A stretch of DNA of 64,000 nucleotides from Amphiduros pacificus (Eukaryota > Annelida > Polychaeta > Phyllodocida > Hesionidae), in NCBI GenBank assembly GCA_949316495.1, contig OX439004.1, positions 38,694,561-38,758,560 of the forward strand, given 5' to 3'. Of the stretch, positions 1 through 12,168 are shown in pieces (within the stretch, counting starts at the first letter, position 1; each line of letters opens with the position of its first letter). A model generated the notes under the pieces. The model saw only the letters and a program-made list of their open reading frames with translations, made no database searches and was not told the DNA's origin. The position numbers were made by a program, and so were the translations under genes.

Positions 1-299
1 TTTTGTCAACCTTGAGTATGTAATATTTACATTTATTTCATAATATTGGCCAATATCAATACCTCATAATGAGGTATTGCCAATATCCATTCTTCCACTT
101 CTTCATGCTTCTTTAATCACCGAAGTGCACATGCACTTGGTATCTATGGAACAGAGAAGAAGGAAACGTGAGACAGAGGAATTATACCTACATGACAAAG
201 GACAGCTTTCAACGATACAAAGAAAAATATTCAGCTCTTAGGTAGCATTCGTCCATTGCACTTCAATATTTCCCATTTTATTCCACAATATTAGCGACT

Positions 300-360
300 C
301 TATTTTTCAATATTCGCGACTCTATTTTTCAATATTCGCGACTCTATTTTTCAATATTCG
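300..360. repeat. 22-bp tandem repeat, about 3 copies
   Basis: The phrase ctatttttcaatattcgcga recurs about every 22 bp, three times in a row. It lies just upstream of a second, longer tandem repeat. No gene is visible in the first 800 bases. Confidence 0.8.
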
Positions 361-399
361 TCCTAATCCCGACGAAACTTGACTTCTTAACTTAAAACT

Positions 400-665
400 T
401 CATTCTTCTCCTTCTGAATCTGATCCCTTAACGTGTAACTTGACTCCTTAAATTATAACTTAATTCTTCTCCTTCTGAATCTGATCCCTTAACGTGTAAC
501 TTGACTCCTTAAATTATAACTTAATTCTTCTCCTTCTGAATCTGATCCCTTAACGTGTAACTTGACTCCTTAAATTATAACTTAATTCTTCTCCTTCTGA
601 ATCTGATCCCTTAACGTGTAACTTGACTCCTTATATTATAACTTAATTCTTCTCCTTCTGTAACT
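400..665. repeat. 61-bp minisatellite, about 4 copies
   Basis: A unit starting tgatcccttaacgtgtaact recurs at about 421, 482, 543 and 604, giving a 61-bp period. The copies are nearly identical, so the expansion is recent. The flanks carry decayed half units. Confidence 0.9.
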
Positions 666-883
666 TGGCCCCTTAACTTGTAACATTCATTTACTTCTAT
701 TAATAGGTAAGGTGTGTTTAGGGGTCCAATTCTATATATCTTCAATTTTGGCTAGGATTTCTTCCATTTTTTAAAATAATTTTTTGAAAATAACTTACAG
801 CTATCACTACGTTTTTAAAATTATAATGTAATGTACATTTCGAAATTATCGTATGCACAAGTCTACCCCGGGGAAATATTTGA

Positions 884-1206
<323 letters not shown>

Positions 1207-1269
1207 TCTGAAGCAAATTGCAAATATTTCCAGAATCACTACAAAAAAAGGCCCAAAGGTCATTGGCTA

Positions 1270-2430
1270 GATTAGAATTGTGAAATTGGAGCAGTTCCAT
1301 ATAAGCAGAATCTGGCATCTTTCAGTGGCTAATTCATAAGGGCAGCAGTTTCGCAATGAGGTCCTAAAAAACCACATGGGGAAGGGGTCGACCTCACAAG
1401 ATTTGTTTGCTGCAGGGTAAAGAGTTAGTTCAATGTGCCTCTGAATACAATTCATTCATTGCCTTGCATAGATTTTCATTTTTTATTCAATAATGGCTTT
1501 ACATCTTATTGTTGAAATATGACTTTCGGTTGGAAAAAGCTCACCGGCTAGTATTATTGAGTAGCATAATTCTAAACTATGGGCTCCCATGAAGATCTGT
1601 CCCCTGGTGTGAATTGATATCAACGACCAATCAAGAGCACAATGTATGTTGCTGCCACCTGTATATTAATTTTACCCTGATAATCACTTGTTTTCCTCAA
1701 TAAGAAATAAATCTTGAGAAAATGTTTTTTCGATTTGTGCGATCTTTTAATCAAGTCAAGATATCAATGATCAAAGACAATGTAGATTTTAATCGCCATA
1801 ACATATTAATTTTTTTGAAAATAGTGGGTGATCAATTTAATATGTAAATTCAGTTTGATTTCTTTTAACACCACGCTTCTTGACCTTATGTGAATTATAG
1901 TCACATACGATACATGCTCAAGGTTGGTCTCTTGGCCAAATTCCTTAAAGTCTAAAATCCATGATTAAAACTTCTATCGTCAGTTTGTCTTAATGAAAAT
2001 CCGTTGATTTATAGACACATCACAAATTTTTCCCAGTAGTTAATCTTTGATTTGTTCCTTCCGATTTCAGAACTGTTTAAATCATTGCTGAAAGTGTATT
2101 CTCTGCGAGGATTTTATATGTAAACTCATCTATTCTATTATAATCTATTCTAATCCATTCCAATCTAATCTATGACAAAACCATTAAAAACTAATGTGTT
2201 ATAATTCATTCTAATTCAATATAATTCATGCTAATATATAATAATCTATTCAAATCTAATCCAATCTAATTTAGTCTAATTCTATTCCAATCAAATCTAT
2301 TCTTAAATGTTCTTATTTTAATCTTATTTTAATCTACTTTATTCTAATCTATTTTGAATCATTTTAATCTAATATTTTCCAATCTCTTTCAATAAAATTC
2401 ATTTTAATCATTTCTAGAAATAAAATGATC
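1270..2430. other. No gene seen; AT-rich with cryptic TCTAATCTAT-like repeats
   Basis: No coding signal is visible. From about 2,125 to 2,400 the sequence is a loose repeat of tctaatctat/ctattctaat words, a decayed simple repeat. The rest is AT-rich single-copy-looking DNA. Confidence 0.5.
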
Positions 2431-2439
2431 ATGTTTTTA

Positions 2440-3530
2440 TCTTTCCCACAACACTTGCTGCAGCGTTCTGCAATTTTGCAGTTTGGCTATTTCAAAATTT
2501 GGAAGTCCTACTCAGAGAGAGTTTCCGTAATCAAAAGTTGATGTGACAAATGCTAGAGCAAGGGAATCATCTTTTCATTCCAAAATCAGTTTTTACATTA
2601 AAAATAAATGTTTTTACACATTTTCTTTATTTGCTGCTTTAAAGTGAATTCTCAATTTCATTACAGGATATTTTGGTTTTATTTGTGGGCTTGAGGTCCA
2701 TTGCGATGTAAAGCTGAGTATCATCAGCATATTGTAAGCTTGTAGAACCAGTCACAACTCGTTATGATTTTCATTATCAGATTAATCTTATTACAGAAAT
2801 CAAGTCAGATAACATGAACAGACCCTTGAATTATATGTGACTTGATATTATCAGATTTCTATATGTATGGAACATTATCCTTGAGTGATACGAATAAACA
2901 CCACATGTTTTGTTATACTAGATTTGACTGGAATTCACGTTATAATTATATTATAATAATTTTAAAGTTATAGTACAAATATATTACAAAGTTAGGGTAC
3001 AAATATACTATAGCAACATATGTGATGTCTCAGTATTTACCAATGATCTCTGCAAGAGGTTCCATATTTGCTGTAAAGAGTATAAAGCCCAGGACCGATC
3101 CTTGAGGCACCCCATGATTAATATCCATATCTAGATATATTTCCATCTATTGTAACACATTGTTTTCTATCAAAAAGATATGATTTGAACCAGCTCAATG
3201 CCGTGGCACTTATTTTGTTAACATCAGTATTTTGTTATTATCTATATCCATAAATATATAATTTTGGGCCATAAGGAGTACTGTCTCAACACTATGGAAC
3301 CCCTTTTGGGCTGACTGAAACTTGTTTTGGATGTCATTTTTCTTGGGATGGCAAACAAATTGTTTGGCTACCATTCTTTCCCTACGCTTAGCTGAATAAT
3401 CCAGATTGGACACTGGTCTATGATTCATATCTAGTAATTCTAGGCCTAGACTTTTGATGAGGGGTCTGATTATAGCCAATTTTAGAGAGTCAGACTAACA
3501 TTTTCTCCAAAATCATTAATTTTTCTGTTC
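2440..3530 (-). mobile_element. Decayed LINE fragment, CR1/L2-like reverse transcriptase
   Basis: Read on the minus strand this is a degraded LINE RT in several frames. From 3,530 downwards come LAIIRPLIKSLGLELLD, then NHRPVSNL and QNKFQSAQKGFHSVETVLL (fingers). Near 3,180-3,150 is SWFKSYLFDRKQCVTIDG, near 3,110 the motif VPQGSVLG, near 2,730 LQYADDTQLYIAM (catalytic YADD), and near 2,550-2,480 FVTSTFDYGNSL and GLPNFEIAKLQN. The order is the normal RT order. Several frameshifts and stops and at least one internal deletion, between the PQGS block and YADD, show an old dead copy. The endonuclease and the 3' end are not visible. It resembles the LINE near 57 kb in type but is a different, diverged copy. 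Confidence 0.85.
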
Positions 3531-3539
3531 TTCACATAC

Positions 3540-4700
3540 AGCCCACGTCTAAGTGCCATCCATTTCAACTTTATCCAAGACAAAAATATGAAATTCTGCT
3601 GCTAATAATATTTGTTCAGAATATATGTTAACTTATTATATTTAATCAACAAATCCAGGTCATTGGCATCCTAATATTGGTCTAAAGCAAACAGCTGAGA
3701 AAATCTATTTTCTATGTCCATTATAAATTCTTTGATTTTTTTTTATAATTCCTGCATTTAATTCTTTTCTCATCAGTTTTAATAGATTTTAGCTTAATAG
3801 ATTAACTGATACAAAGATCAGAGATTCTTTCATCAATGACTGTGTCCCATTTTATAATGTATATGTGGTAATAATAAATCCACATTGTTACCCATAATGT
3901 ATGTTACAGTGGAGGTTCCCTCTTATTAATATTCATATGAAAAGTATAATTGCCAAAAAAGATGTCATCTTGTATAAAGACACTATAATCTGATAAAAGT
4001 TTGAAAACTCTTTCAAAAATTGTGCATAAGTAAACTGTTATGTATTAATTTTACTTTCTGCATTTTATCTATGTTTTCTTCAGTACAGTGATATGCATTA
4101 TGATTCGATTTACAACTGCAGCGCTGGACCGATACAGCGGAGGTTTTGCAGTCAGAAACCATGGTCTGGTCCTAGACTGGTGCCGCCCTCTGTGTATTCA
4201 CAACTGTTCTTGACACACGGGGGTGATAATAAAGTATAGCTCCATTATTACTATCATTTCCACTATATTTTGTCTTGCGAGAAATACTTGTTGATAATAC
4301 ATGCAATTTTGGCATCATTTTTGGTGTGTCATAAGGATTATTTTGTACAAACAAATTTCCACCTGACAGACCGTTTCTAGATTTTCATTTGCTGTATACT
4401 AGTTCATTCACCTAAAATATATCTTTATCATTTGCTCTTGATATTAATAAATTCTTTTATCAAAACATATTTTGGGTGATTTTGGGGTTTGTAGTTTCAG
4501 CTACGTCACAACCGTTACCAGCGTTTCCACGTTATTTTCAGGCCAAAGCTAGTTATCTCATGTTATGAAAATAATATACCTGACTTTCGCAGGTGATTTA
4601 AAAATTGAATAGTTTAGAGTCAGTTGAATAGTTTAGAGTGCATTTACACTTATTGCAGCAAAATTATATGTGATAGTGATAGCGAAGCTATAAAAGTACT
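3540..4700. other. No gene seen
   Basis: AT-rich DNA with no ORF of recognisable family. A slightly GC-richer patch near 4,115-4,200 (agcgctggaccgatacagcg) may be repeat-derived but I could not assign it. Confidence 0.4.
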
Positions 4701-4706
4701 AAAAAC

Positions 4707-4952
4707 ATGGTGGATGAACGAAATGCCTCTAATCCTTTTATGGGCCTAAGACGGAATGTTGGATTTAATTCTTTACCTCGACCGACCCTACTTTTGTGGG
4801 GAGAAGATATGAGAAACAAACAATTGGCTGGGGTGTCCAAATTTACCAATTTTGATAATAATCTTTACAGCGCTGGGTATCTACTATTTTATTTACACTC
4901 CAAACTCTTCCATATTTTTATCAGCTACTATTCAGTTATCGATTCATTTTCG
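4707..4952 (+). CDS. Possible first coding exon, unknown protein
   Basis: An ATG in fair context (aaaacATGG) opens a frame of 82 codons that ends exactly at a good splice donor (TCG|gtaaga, phase 0). The frame itself runs on to a stop at 5,033. The peptide (MVDERNASNPFMGLRRNVGF...) has a hydrophobic stretch near its C-terminus but no motif I recognise. No matching downstream exon was found before the fucosyltransferase gene. It may be chance, so confidence is low. Confidence 0.2.
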
Positions 4953-5039
4953 GTAAGAGCAAAAAGCCTTTGTGTTGGGCATGTTGCGCATGTGAAAGCG
5001 TCCACCAAACAGTTATTGGAAAAAGGTTTTTAAATATAA

Positions 5040-6420
5040 TCAGAATATCGAACATAATCTTATATTATTGAATAATTATATAATCTTATAAAATTGAATA
5101 TAATTGAATGAATGTAATTTAGTCAATTAAGCCAATACTTGTATTCCTTCGTCACAGTAAATAAGCAAGTATGCTTTAGTCAAACACAGTCAACCGTATG
5201 CTTTAGTCAAACACAGATAAGATGTGTATACCTGATTCAGGTGTGTACTGTATACCTGTATCTGTATACCTGAGTCAGGTGTGTACATATACATAGAGGT
5301 GGACGTGTTTGACACAGCACACGGTAAGTATACTGGACGCAGGAATATATACTTTCTTCATCCGATAGAGGGTGATATGCAGCTTCCTCTGTCAAAATAA
5401 GCATCATACCGCATGTGTTGAGAGTAACTGCTGAATAATTCCCAGTCAGGCACACCCATGCCCCAGGCACTGACAGGCATGCAGGACAGTCAAGGTTTGT
5501 ATGAGTAACACAACTCTATTTGCTGCTTTGCATGAAATTATAAAGCATTCGTCAGAAAATATTCAGCCTGTTTATATAGCATTCATGATATAGAATACTA
5601 ATTATTCATCATGAACGCCTGTTCACTTGATAAGTAACACGTCTCAGTTTTGAAAACTTTGTGATTATTCAGTTAATGATAGATGAGATGGGAGGATGCC
5701 AGACAAATGTAGGTCATGGCATGATCAATATAAACCTCCCAGATGTTTACATCAATGACTCATGAAAGAGCGTAGAACCACAAGCTGGAATCTGTATACT
5801 GGCCATATTCTCTCAATTATTATCTTTGTGGACTATATCTTAATATGCAGATGATAAAAAGGAAGGTGGGTTCCAAGGTAAGTCCTTTTTAAAATATACT
5901 ATACAGGGCACCAGGTGTTGCCAGTTGACCCTAGTGTTTTAGATAGGGGCTGAAATAAAGCAATAAGGGAGTGATGGAGGCAGCCCAAGCTGGCAGTAAT
6001 CTTGACCTCAATATGTGAGAAATGTTACCACCGCACATGTAGAATTTATTAAATTACCTATTATGTGTAAATATGCAGTTGAAGATATTTAATGATAATC
6101 TACCTTATAATTGTCTATTTAATGTTAATTTTTAACCCTAAGCTGCATAATAGTATTCTGTAACACTCTTGTATATTGATTGTATTTATAATTCTTCAAT
6201 TATTTTGATTGAAAATAAATGCACTTCTTATCTATCTATTTTGCTTTCAGGTCAAGAACCATTATGGAGTTTCGAGAGGGAAGTTTGAGACGCGCACCTT
6301 TTGACATATCACTAAGAGTGAAAGAATGATGTTCTGATGATCACGTGATGTTCTGAGAGAGGGAGGAGTATAATAACTACAAATTAGAGGGTGGTTCATT
6401 AACATTCTCATTATGAAACA
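5040..6420. other. No coding sequence seen; short local repeats; possible 5' UTR exon of the next gene
   Basis: A 26-bp phrase (tatgctttagtcaaacacag) is doubled at 5,169-5,217, followed by imperfect repeats of gtatacctga(g)tcaggtgtgt at 5,228-5,285. At 6,250 a convincing acceptor (ttgctttcag|gt) lies 177 bp before the fucosyltransferase ATG. It may start the exon that carries that gene's leader and whole coding sequence. Confidence 0.4.
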
Positions 6421-6426
6421 CTCAAG

Positions 6427-7452
6427 ATGGATAAGAAGTTCGCCATTTTTCTTTTGTGCATACTTTTTGTTATTATGATAACAATCAACATGTTTCCATG
6501 GATAGATACAATTGCAAGAAAGGAAGTGTGTAGGATAGATTCAAGGCATTTAAATTTCACAGAATCTTTGGACAGTTCCAGACCGTACACCGTGTATGCA
6601 GGTTCTGCCGGTAGACTGGGCAATATCATGTTCCAGACCGCAGCACTCTATGCTATCAGCCAAAGAACCAGAAGGCGGGCAGTATATTCCTTCCATATTG
6701 ACAACTCCTGTCTAGCTAGAGATATGTTCATACACTTTCCAAATTATGCATTCTCCATCGAGGTGAACATCAGGGACAAACGTCCCGATCCGGGATCTGT
6801 GGGAATGATGTTCAGGCATGTTGATGATTTACCAGTTCTCAAGGAACGTGAAAGCTTAACCGCACAGTTTCCTGAAAGTGATGTTCATATATGCTGTTAT
6901 TTTCAATCATATGACTACTGGAAAGATCATGTGGAAGATATTAAAAGGTTGTTCACTTTTTCTCCCAAAATACAGAACCAATCCAAAGAGATTTTGAACT
7001 CAATCAAAGGAGGTTTATTTTCTAAAGTGAGTTGGAAAATAGTCATTGGTATTCATGTAAGACGTGGTGACTATTCAAGAGATACCAGAATCCATCTTCC
7101 TAGTTATGCTTATATAAAAAATGCAATGAGGTATTTCATTAACCTTTACGGACAGCAGACTACATTTGTAATAGCTAGTGATGGTTTAGAATGGTGCAAA
7201 CAATATTTCCGGTCTGATAATGTGCACTTCCTGTCAGACCAGACGCCATTTGAGGACATGGCTACTCTGTCCCAGTGTGATCACGCCATTATCACATTTG
7301 GGACTTTCAGTGATTGGGTTGGCTACTTTGTACATTGGCAAGGAGGAACGGTGGTCTACCATGCAAAAACCACAAAAATTGAAAGAAAAAATAATGGCAA
7401 AGTTTATGCTCAATGGATACCTATGACAGATGGTGTCATATCAGGTGCTTAA
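6427..7452 (+). CDS. Galactoside alpha-1,2-fucosyltransferase-like (GT11), single coding exon
   Basis: Encodes 341 residues and looks intact. By family, GT11 enzymes move fucose from GDP-fucose to the 2-position of galactose on glycans in the Golgi lumen. The protein has a short cytosolic tail (MDKK), one membrane segment at about 5-25 (type II Golgi anchor), a short stem with N-glycosylation sequon NFT at 43, then the catalytic domain. GT11 hallmarks are GRLGNIMFQTAALYAI at 62-77, the GDP-fucose motif HVRRGDYS at 210-217, DGLEWCKQYF in the middle, and AIITFGTFSDWVGYF at 287-301. The length matches vertebrate FUT1/FUT2. The start was chosen because it directly precedes the anchor. The stop codon overlaps an AATAAA, and a polypyrimidine acceptor at 6,250 suggests an upstream non-coding exon. 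Acceptor specificity cannot be told from sequence. Confidence 0.93.
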   Translation: MDKKFAIFLLCILFVIMITINMFPWIDTIARKEVCRIDSRHLNFTESLDSSRPYTVYAGSAGRLGNIMFQTAALYAISQRTRRRAVYSFHIDNSCLARDMFIHFPNYAFSIEVNIRDKRPDPGSVGMMFRHVDDLPVLKERESLTAQFPESDVHICCYFQSYDYWKDHVEDIKRLFTFSPKIQNQSKEILNSIKGGLFSKVSWKIVIGIHVRRGDYSRDTRIHLPSYAYIKNAMRYFINLYGQQTTFVIASDGLEWCKQYFRSDNVHFLSDQTPFEDMATLSQCDHAIITFGTFSDWVGYFVHWQGGTVVYHAKTTKIERKNNGKVYAQWIPMTDGVISGA

Positions 7453-7960
7453 TAAAAAAATAACCAAAGACTTTAATCATATTTTTATTAATAATCAACT
7501 TGTAATAGTTTCTATATTTATGCGCCACGAGCAGACAAGGTCTGAAGGGGCGCTATACAAATATTTTACTATTTTACGATTCCTGTTATGAGTGAACCCA
7601 TTGAGTACATATCAACACATTAGCTCCCTATGACACTAACATCCTATCAGACTACTTTCCACAGACTACTTCCCCAGAAAAATAAACAACACTCCAATCG
7701 CTGACTTTCTTTGTTTTGTTACATTTTTCTATTTTATGAGTTCAAGTTAAATCAATAAAATATGTCTGGACATTAAATGACACTCTTGATATTCAATAAA
7801 AATAATTACATGCTTTCCTTATGTACCTACCTGCAGAGACTCAACTAGAAAATGGTGTCGTAGAATTAAATGAGACTTGAGTTGCAAATATTTTGATCTA
7901 TTGCATTAATTTTGATATCATCCTAGACAAACATATTTTTAGAAAATGTTGGTCTATAAA
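7453..7960. other. 3' flank of the fucosyltransferase gene; nothing else seen
   Basis: An AATAAA overlaps the stop codon at 7,451-7,457, and a further aataaa lies near 7,753. The remainder is AT-rich with no recognisable feature. Confidence 0.4.
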
Positions 7961-8039
7961 TCTAACTTAGGCTGTTGTGTGAAATTACTGAATATCTGCC
8001 TTCATAAAATAACTTAATATAATGATGAAGATTTTGACT

Positions 8040-8930
8040 ATTTGTGTGATATACCAGTGAGAAGATGAAATCATACTCTCCAACATGCCAAAGGTTTGAG
8101 GTCCAATTCCCGGTTGGGAAAAATTCTTTTTTCATGCTGAAGATGAAATCTTCATTTTGAAATTTTATTTTAGCTATGTGCACATCAGAACATTTAGAAT
8201 TGAATTGTTTTTGTAAAAGGCAGAAAATATAAAAAATAACGCCTTATATAACAAAGATGAGATCTTCATGTTGGGATCTTATTTGAATGATATGAAAGTC
8301 AGAACATAAAATAACATGATTTTATATAGAAAACAAAGATGGAATCAACATATTTGGGTTTATTTTGTGCAATGACACATTAGCAAACAAACTGTAACAC
8401 TGAGCCAATTTCAATTTTTATACAATGTTTTGACCCCAGTGTTTCTATATTGCTGCCATGGAGTGATATGTGGCTCAGTGGTTAGATGTCTGTCTTCAAT
8501 GCTTAAGGTACAGGGTTCAAATCCCAGTTGGGTAAATCACGATTTTCATGCTGAAGGTGAAATCTTCATATAAGTGTTCTATTTGGGTGATATGCACTTC
8601 AGAAAACATAAATTGTGTTTTCTATTGCAAATGAAGAAGAGTGTAGAATAATAGAAATGACTGAAAAATAATGACGTCATGCAGAAAACAAATATGAAAT
8701 CTTCATATTGGGGAAATATTTGAGCAATATGCATTTTAGAACATATAGAATTGAATATGTTCTTTTGTCAACATAAAAAATATATAAAAAGTAACTTTAT
8801 ACTGAAAACAAATGTGAAATCTTCATATTCAGATTTTATTTGAGCTCAGACACATTTACAAAGAAACTATAACATGGACCCAATTTCAAGATTTTATAAT
8901 AGATTTTAAACTTCGAGTAACTTGGTCATG
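8040..8930 (+). repeat. Cluster of decayed tRNA-derived SINE-like monomers (second family)
   Basis: A tRNA-like head is visible at 8,466-8,527: box A-like tggctcagtggttag and box B-like gggttcaaatccca. After it comes a body containing gctgaaggtgaaatcttcat and gggtgatatgcact. Body-like monomers with gaaatcttcat recur at about 8,135, 8,255, 8,345, 8,690 and 8,815, and a second decayed B-box (ggtccaattcccgg) lies at 8,100. This family differs from the abundant SINE elsewhere in the window. The arrangement looks like tandem or repeated insertion of one element. Confidence 0.6.
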
Positions 8931-9204
8931 AGGCCAACCTTTGACATCTATGAACATATCCAGTGCAATGCAATAGTTCCAAATGTTTCAGCTTTAGCTT
9001 TAGGTGTATCACAGGTCTGATAATATGCTTTGACCTTTGCCTCCAAAATTTCATAGTTGTTTAAACACTATGAACAATAAAGTATTAGACTATCTATATT
9101 TGAAATAAATCATCAACTATTGCAATCATTGTTTTAATTAAATAAAACCACAATTTAAATAAATACATGTGTAGTAATAATGTTTAGATGTAATTTTGCA
9201 CACA

Positions 9205-9335
9205 CATCTGAGTACTAATCTCAGCAAACAGGTGTTCTCAGCAGGACGCCAACTCACATTTTTAATCACTAGCGCTGGTACCCTGACCTGAGATTTTCCT
9301 CTTTTTGTCAGGTATTTTGGCTTAAGGGGAAACTT
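9205..9335 (+). repeat. Dispersed repeat, copy 1 (inverse copy at 63,870-63,995)
   Basis: About 130 bp beginning near tgagtactaatctcagcaa and running through aggacgcca to tttttgtcaggtattttggc. It matches the reverse complement of the last 130 bases of the window at roughly 80-85% by eye. No coding potential. Probably a SINE or MITE fragment of unknown family. Confidence 0.7.
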
Positions 9336-9339
9336 TTAT

Positions 9340-10060
9340 TTTGGCACAAACAGAAAGTAGTTACATTGCCACCAAAGGACACTCAGAAGTACATCATCTA
9401 AAAGTGATATGGCATTTTTGAAAATTGTATTTATACAGAATATTATATTTATATGTTTCAAATTTATCCAATATTTCATTGCACCAGTTTTTCAATTATC
9501 CATCTACTGTGGATAATATCTCAATCTACTTCCAAAAAGCAGATATGAGACTATGAATTACTCTCCTTGGCAGATCTTGAGTTTATACCCGGCCCTGCAA
9601 GTAGAGACCAAAACTGATTGTTTGAGTGAGTCTAAGGGTACCACACCCAACACAAGCTTCTAATTGACAGAAATACCGAGTCAAATATTTTGGTCTGACT
9701 GTTACAGTTAGAAACTGAGTACACCAACAGATGATGTGCATGTGCGAGAGCCCACCAACTGCGCAGCGCTCTGTAGATTATACAAATGCCTAATGAACAC
9801 ATTTGGGCAATTTCTTGCCATAATACTAGCATAGGAAGTATGTGATTCTATTTCACCATGCATAATAATTGTCAATAAGCATTTTATTTTGGCATCAGAA
9901 TTTAGATAAAGAGATTTCTAATTTTAAATGCCAGAATCTTTTTTCTTGTATTGCTTAACTGTGTATGGGTGGTAAGACATATGTGCAAGGGACATATATT
10001 CACCATTAACTAAAAAAGAGCATATCATTAAAACAAGAGATATAATCTAATTGAAAATAA
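9340..10060. other. No gene seen
   Basis: AT-rich, no ORF of recognisable family and no clear repeat. Confidence 0.4.
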
Positions 10061-10084
10061 AAATAAAAATGGAATCTCTGTATG

Positions 10085-10180
10085 GGCGGTAATTGAACCC
10101 TGGACCTTTGGTTCATCACAGAGGAAGAACAGGTGATAATAAGTCTGCGCTCTGCCCAGCTGCGCCATGGCCCATGGTCT
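10085..10180 (-). mobile_element. SINE head fragment (main tRNA-derived family)
   Basis: Minus-strand copy of the SINE head: read in reverse it gives the box A region (ccatggcgcagctgggcag) and the downstream cacctgttcttcctctgtg...ccaaaggtcc region. Only the 5' (tRNA-like) end survives, with several differences from the consensus, so this is an old fragment. Confidence 0.7.
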
Positions 10181-10913
10181 TATGTGTACGTTATAATACC
10201 AACCAGATGAAAAAAACACTAGTCTCGTTGATGATACCAACCAACTTAACCAAGGCTTGTTGTTGATGCTAAATGTATGAATTTGTATGTATGAAAATAT
10301 GTTTAGACGTTTTTCTGTATTTCTAGCATTTCTAAAAAGTCTTTCTGTGTCAATGACTCACTTATACGTTTTTATCCCCCGCGCCCGTTCCTTACTCCAG
10401 TGTTTGAGGCATGTTTTCTTGAGGGGTTTCCCTCAAGGTACATGTCAGCACACTTTGAATTCTATAATATTTGAAAGCACCCTCTTCCATCAAAATAGCA
10501 GTTAACTTCGCTACAGATGCCTCGATGTTTGCATATGAAGTCATTTGGAGGAATCCCAGGTGATCTAATATGTGTTGACTGATCTCAAATAATTGAGCTG
10601 TCATTAAGGTAGCAGGAAATAGTTAGATAATATTACAAAGGAGATCTTTTATAATAATGCATAATGCAAAGATCTATATAAGATATTCAAGAGAGTGGTA
10701 GTTTTAATTCAGTTTAAGATATCAGGATGATATTTGTAACCCTGCATTTTTAACACAGAGATCAGTGCCACCTACCGGAAATAACCTCAAATTTAGAAAA
10801 CGGATGACAATCATGCTCTGGATTTTTCCAACGTATCTTGCCAAATTTCAAATTGTAATACGTGCTCAGATGCTAATTCCATACTCAGATTTGAACTTTT
10901 GTTCAGATTCGAA

Positions 10914-11640
10914 GATTAATAGCAACTGCTCAGATCCCATATTGCAGATTATTAGCAACTGCTCAGATCCTATATTGAAGATTATTACAACTGCTCAGAT
11001 CCCATATTGAAGATTATTAGCAACTGCTCAGATCCCATATTGAAGATTATTAGCAACTGCTCAGATCTCATATTGAAGATTATTAGAAACTGCTCAGATC
11101 CCATATTGAAGATTATTAGCAACTGCTCAGATCCCATATTGAAGATTATTAGCAACTGATCAGATCCGATATTGAATATTATTAGCAACTGCTCAGATCC
11201 CATATTGAAGATTATTAGCAACTGCTCAGATCCCATATTGAAGATTATTACAACTGCTCAGATCCCATATTGAAGATTATTAGAAACTGCTCAGATCCCA
11301 TATTGAAGATTATAAGCAACTGCTCAGATCTCATATTGAAGATTATTAGCAACTGCTCAGATCCCATATTGAAGATTATTAGCAACTGCTCAGATCCCAT
11401 ATTGAAGATTATTAGAAACTGCTCAGATCCCATATTGAAGATTATTAGCAACTGCTCAGATCCCATATTGAAGATTATTAGCAACTGATCAGATCCGATA
11501 TTGAATATTATTAGCAACTGCTCAGATCCCATATTGAAGATTATTAGCAACTGCTCAGATCTCATATTGAAGATTATTACAACTGCTCAGATCCCATATT
11601 GAAGATTATTAGCAACTGCTCAGATCCCATATTGAAGATT
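10914..11640. repeat. 33-bp satellite, left block, about 22 units, with higher-order structure
   Basis: The unit is gattattagcaactgctcag followed by atcccatattgaa, 33 bp in total and occasionally 32 bp. Because 33 is divisible by three, frames stay open and give the repeat peptide MGSEQLLIIFN. Variant units (gatcagatccgatattgaatatt at about 11,158 and 11,487; the 32-bp tattacaactg form at 11,246 and 11,575) recur exactly 329 bp apart, so ten-unit blocks were duplicated as a whole. The array continues after a transposon insertion at 11,643-12,164. Confidence 0.95.
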
Positions 11641-11642
11641 AA

Positions 11643-12164
11643 GGTCTATAATCCACAATGAAAAACTGGGACAGACTTATGTTTTTTTGGCTTAAGTGTG
11701 TTCAAAGTAATGTTATTTGTTAATTTAGCACAAAAAAAGTAATCTTTACCAGCTAGTCTTAATTTCTTATTATTAGTCTCGACTCAGTTTTTGCAGGTGG
11801 CGACTTATATCACATATCTGGGCTTTGCCGATGGGTGATTGGAGAACACTACTTATCAATTGAAGAAAGTTGCATAATATCCAGTCTGAATTCAGTTAGA
11901 GTTAGAGTTTATATACTGTGCTAGCAGGATATTGCATAATTACGACATTATATTAACATTTTAACAACATATGACAGAGAAGACCACCTGCCTCTGTTAT
12001 CGTTTGGTTTGTCCGCCATGTGTGCTGAATGGGAAATACCCCCCACTGGCGTCATAGCCTCACTCTCATCCTGGAATCCCCCAGAGCCGAAGGCAGTTAC
12101 GTAAATATACGAGACCACCCGAAGTTCTCTCCAGATGCTTCAAACTGATTGTGGATTATAGACC
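11643..12164. mobile_element. Non-autonomous TTAA DNA transposon (MITE-like) inside the satellite
   Basis: A 522-bp element whose ends are inverted repeats: it begins ggtctataatccacaat and ends with the reverse complement attgtggattatagacc. It is flanked on both sides by TTAA. Removing it restores gaagattaatagcaactgc, a unit form that exists at 10,913, so TTAA is the target-site duplication. It contains no transposase. Families with TTAA targets include piggyBac and Kolobok; the GG- start fits Kolobok-type ends better than the usual CCC of piggyBac, but that is inference. Confidence 0.88.
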
Positions 12165-12168
12165 TTAA

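Noticed and set aside
10914-11640. Regularly spaced 33-bp repeats resembling a CRISPR array
   Set aside because: Units are directly adjacent with no unique spacers, and the setting is eukaryotic.
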